Under the pieces are notes generated by a model. It saw only the letters and a list, made by a program, of their open reading frames with translations, had not been told where the DNA came from and did no database searches. A program made the position numbers and the translations under genes. Shown here one piece after another: positions 4,510 to 6,102 of a DNA stretch of 6,102 nt. Source of the stretch: Oscillospiraceae bacterium (GTDB lineage: Bacteria; Bacillota; Clostridia; Oscillospirales; Oscillospiraceae); assembly GCA_016296635.1 (NCBI GenBank), contig JAEDIZ010000120.1, positions 1-6,102 on the forward strand. The letters are read 5' to 3'. How positions within the stretch are numbered: the stretch's first letter is position 1; each line of letters opens with the position of its first letter.

Positions 4510-5790
4510 ATGAATATTGACGAAGCGCTGTATTTCATCCACGAAATCTGCTGGAAAGGCAGCGTCCCCGGTCTTTCCCGCATCGACGCTCTGCTGGAAA
4601 AAATGGGTCGCCCCGAACGCAAACTCCGCTTTGTCCATGTGGCGGGCACCAACGGCAAGGGTTCCACCTGTGCCATGCTGGCCTCCATCTTCCAGGCTGC
4701 CGGCTATACCACCGGTCTTTATACCTCGCCCTACATTGTCCAGTTCGGTGAGCGGATCCAGGTCAACGGAGAAATGATCTCCGATGAGGATCTGTGCGAA
4801 CTGACAGAATACGTGAAACCTCTCGCCATGTCTATGGAAGACCGGCCCACGGAATTTGAAGTGGTCACCGCCATCGGCTTTGAGTATTTTGCCCGCAAAA
4901 AGTGCGATATCGTTATCTGCGAGGTCGGCATGGGCGGCGAATTTGATGCAACCAATGTCATTTTGCCGCCGGAATTGAGTGTGATCTGCAACATCGGTCT
5001 TGATCATACCGAAGTCCTCGGCGATACGCTGGAGAAAATCGCGAGTGCCAAGGCCGGTATCATCAAGCAGGGCTCCGATGCCGTTGTCTACAGAGCTGCT
5101 CCTTCCGTGGAAGCTGTCTTTGAAGAGACCTGCAAGCGCATGAATTGCCGCTGCATCAAGGCCGATTTCGATTCCATCGAACTGGTTTCCCACAGTCTGG
5201 AAGGTCAGTGCTTCAACTGGGGCCGCTTTGAAAAGCTGCAGCTGCCGCTGCTGGGCGACCATCAGCTGCATAACGCAGCAGTTGTCCTGACTGCCGCCAC
5301 CGCACTGCAGGAAAAGGGCTGGAACATCACAGACGAGGACATCCGCAACGGCATCGCCAATGTATCCTGGCCCGGCCGTTTTGAGATTCTGCGCCGCAAG
5401 CCGCTCTTTATCGTGGACGGCGGACACAACCCCCAGTGCATTGAAGCGCTGGTCAAGAACATCGACGATTATCTGCAGGGCCGTGAACTGACCGTGCTGA
5501 CCGGCGTTCTGGCTGACAAGGATTACAACTGCATGTATGAAAATGTAGCCCCCTATGTCAAGCAGTTCGTCACCATCACGCCCGCCAGCCCCAGAGCCAT
5601 GCAGGCCGCAGACCTTGCCGCTTATCTGTCGCGGTTCGGCAAGCGTGCCGATGCCTATGAGGATGTATCGGACGGTGTAAAGGCCGCCATTAAAGCTGCC
5701 GGTTCCAACGGTGTCATCCTCTGCTACGGTTCTCTTTATATGCTGGGCGATATCATCGCCGCCGTAGACGAAGCTCTTCCGAAAGAATAA
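4510..5790 (+). CDS. folC: Folylpolyglutamate synthase / dihydrofolate synthase (FolC)
   Basis: This 426-residue Mur-ligase-family enzyme uses ATP to add glutamate to folates, and in many bacteria also joins glutamate to dihydropteroate. Polyglutamylation traps folate in the cytosol. The P-loop GTNGKGST is at 46-53, the folate-side loop TSPYIVQFGERI at 72-83, EVGMGGEFDATNV at 138-150, and IGLDHTEVLGDTLEKIASAKAGIIK at 162-186, including the region of the carbamylated lysine. GDHQLHNA is at 249-256, WPGRFE at 287-292 and DGGHNP at 303-308, with a C-terminal Rossmann-like domain ending in YGSLYMLGD. Length is normal (about 420-440) and all key motifs are intact. It starts 23 nt after folT with AGAAGG before the ATG, so the two form an operon under the riboswitch. 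Whether it also has dihydrofolate synthase activity cannot be read from sequence. Confidence 0.95.
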   Translation: MNIDEALYFIHEICWKGSVPGLSRIDALLEKMGRPERKLRFVHVAGTNGKGSTCAMLASIFQAAGYTTGLYTSPYIVQFGERIQVNGEMISDEDLCELTEYVKPLAMSMEDRPTEFEVVTAIGFEYFARKKCDIVICEVGMGGEFDATNVILPPELSVICNIGLDHTEVLGDTLEKIASAKAGIIKQGSDAVVYRAAPSVEAVFEETCKRMNCRCIKADFDSIELVSHSLEGQCFNWGRFEKLQLPLLGDHQLHNAAVVLTAATALQEKGWNITDEDIRNGIANVSWPGRFEILRRKPLFIVDGGHNPQCIEALVKNIDDYLQGRELTVLTGVLADKDYNCMYENVAPYVKQFVTITPASPRAMQAADLAAYLSRFGKRADAYEDVSDGVKAAIKAAGSNGVILCYGSLYMLGDIIAAVDEALPKE

Positions 5791-5796
5791 GCCATA

Positions 5797-5823
5797 CCCC
5801 GGATGCACAAAATGCATCCGGGG
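5797..5823 (+). terminator. Intrinsic terminator of the folT-folC operon
   Basis: CCCCGGATGCA (5797-5807) pairs perfectly with TGCATCCGGGG (5813-5823) over 11 bp around a 5-nt loop, only 6 nt after the folC stop codon. The T-rich trailer CATTTATGTTTT is interrupted, so termination may be incomplete, but stem strength and position make the role clear. Confidence 0.85.
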
Positions 5824-5849
5824 CATTTATGTTTTCGGACAATGTTGGC

Positions 5850-5871
5850 GGGTCGTCGAGGACGCCGACCC
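5850..5871. repeat. REP-like palindromic element
   Basis: GGGTCG (5850-5855) and CGACCC (5866-5871) form a GC-rich dyad with an inner CG/CG pair and an AGGA loop, flanked by GGC and CTACG. GC-rich intergenic palindromes of this look are, in my recollection, dispersed in many copies in related clostridial genomes, but only one copy is in this window, so its repeat status is not shown here. Confidence 0.4.
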
Positions 5872-5880
5872 CTACGCACG

Positions 5881-5928
5881 AAAAAAGGAACCCGGAAACG
5901 AGTGACCAGTTCGTTTCCGGGTTCCTTT
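5881..5928 (-). terminator. Long perfect hairpin, terminator-like on the minus strand
   Basis: AAAGGAACCCGGAAACGA (5884-5901) pairs with TCGTTTCCGGGTTCCTTT (5911-5928): 18 bp without mismatch around a 9-nt loop. Read on the minus strand the stem ends in six T (5886-5881), a canonical intrinsic terminator. On the plus strand only TTT follows, with an A-run after it, so it may also back up the folC terminator. No minus-strand gene is visible to its right within the window. Confidence 0.75.
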
Positions 5929-6102
5929 CAAAAATATATGAAGGGAAAATGAAAAAGTGTATATCGCTTCTTGCAAGTATATCCTAACAAGGGGTTATTA
6001 AAAAAATTAGAGGGTAGATATTAAATATCTATTAAATCAAATGAAAATTTTAGGGCAACACCGCATAACAGGCTTATAAAAGGTTCGGTATAGCAGGAGC
6101 TG
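5929..6102. other. AT-rich intergenic tail with no recognisable gene
   Basis: These 174 bases are clearly more AT-rich than the rest of the window and hold no ORF with coding character. Visible structure is a 17-nt near-perfect palindrome, TAGATATT-A-AATATCTA (6015-6031), in a run of A/T. After about 6050 composition returns to a more balanced mix beginning GGGCAACACCGCATAAC. It may be the upstream region of a gene beyond the right edge or the border of a mobile element; neither is established. Confidence 0.4.

Noticed and set aside
4342..5826. Minus-strand ORF of 494 codons opposite folC
   Set aside because: It is an antisense shadow produced by folC codon bias and even runs through the folC terminator; no domain is recognisable.
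5949..5987. Possible 12-codon leader peptide starting MKKCISLL
   Set aside because: The AAGGGA before it is too close to the ATG, and there is no attenuator-like structure after it.
1..6102. CRISPR array, tRNA or rRNA genes, transposase genes
   Set aside because: No spaced direct repeats, cloverleaf, rRNA motifs or transposase frame were seen on either strand.

Overview
The window reads as chromosomal DNA of an anaerobic clostridial Firmicute with a Wood-Ljungdahl (acetogenic or acetate-oxidising) C1 metabolism. The grounds are CODH/ACS genes, small nickel-handling proteins, a tetrahydrofolate riboswitch ahead of an ECF folate transporter gene, and strong Shine-Dalgarno sites throughout. Coding DNA is moderately GC-rich. 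The genus cannot be fixed from sequence alone; an Oscillospiraceae-like origin is a guess.

Left part (1-3036, minus strand, read right to left). A near-consensus promoter (3008-3036) opens a cluster that runs: His-rich metal-binding protein, CooT-like nickel protein, unknown 75-residue protein, a 213-nt gap with stem-loops and a possible internal promoter, CooC nickel-insertion ATPase, AcsD (small subunit of the corrinoid iron-sulfur protein), then AcsC (large subunit, only its first 30 codons in the window). The content recalls the cooC-cooT-cooJ nickel set of Rhodospirillum rubrum, here placed ahead of the acetyl-CoA synthase methyl-carrier genes. The catalytic CODH and ACS subunits are not in the window and probably lie beyond position 1.

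Middle (2965-3581). A divergent 209-bp intergenic region separates that cluster from a plus-strand CsoR/RcnR-family metal-sensing repressor, which carries an unusual His-rich N-terminal extension. The shared intergenic region and the two His-rich products suggest that the repressor controls the nickel/cobalt genes and perhaps its own.

Right part (3582-6102, plus strand). A 329-bp non-coding stretch holds a probable promoter, a leader hairpin, a THF (folate) riboswitch, and a hairpin that hides the ribosome binding site of folT. folT (ECF transporter folate S component) and folC (folylpolyglutamate synthase) follow as an operon closed by a strong terminator. Together they import and polyglutamylate folate, the C1 carrier that hands its methyl group to the AcsC/AcsD corrinoid protein. 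The last 312 bp hold two long hairpins, a REP-like palindrome and an AT-rich tail with no recognisable gene.
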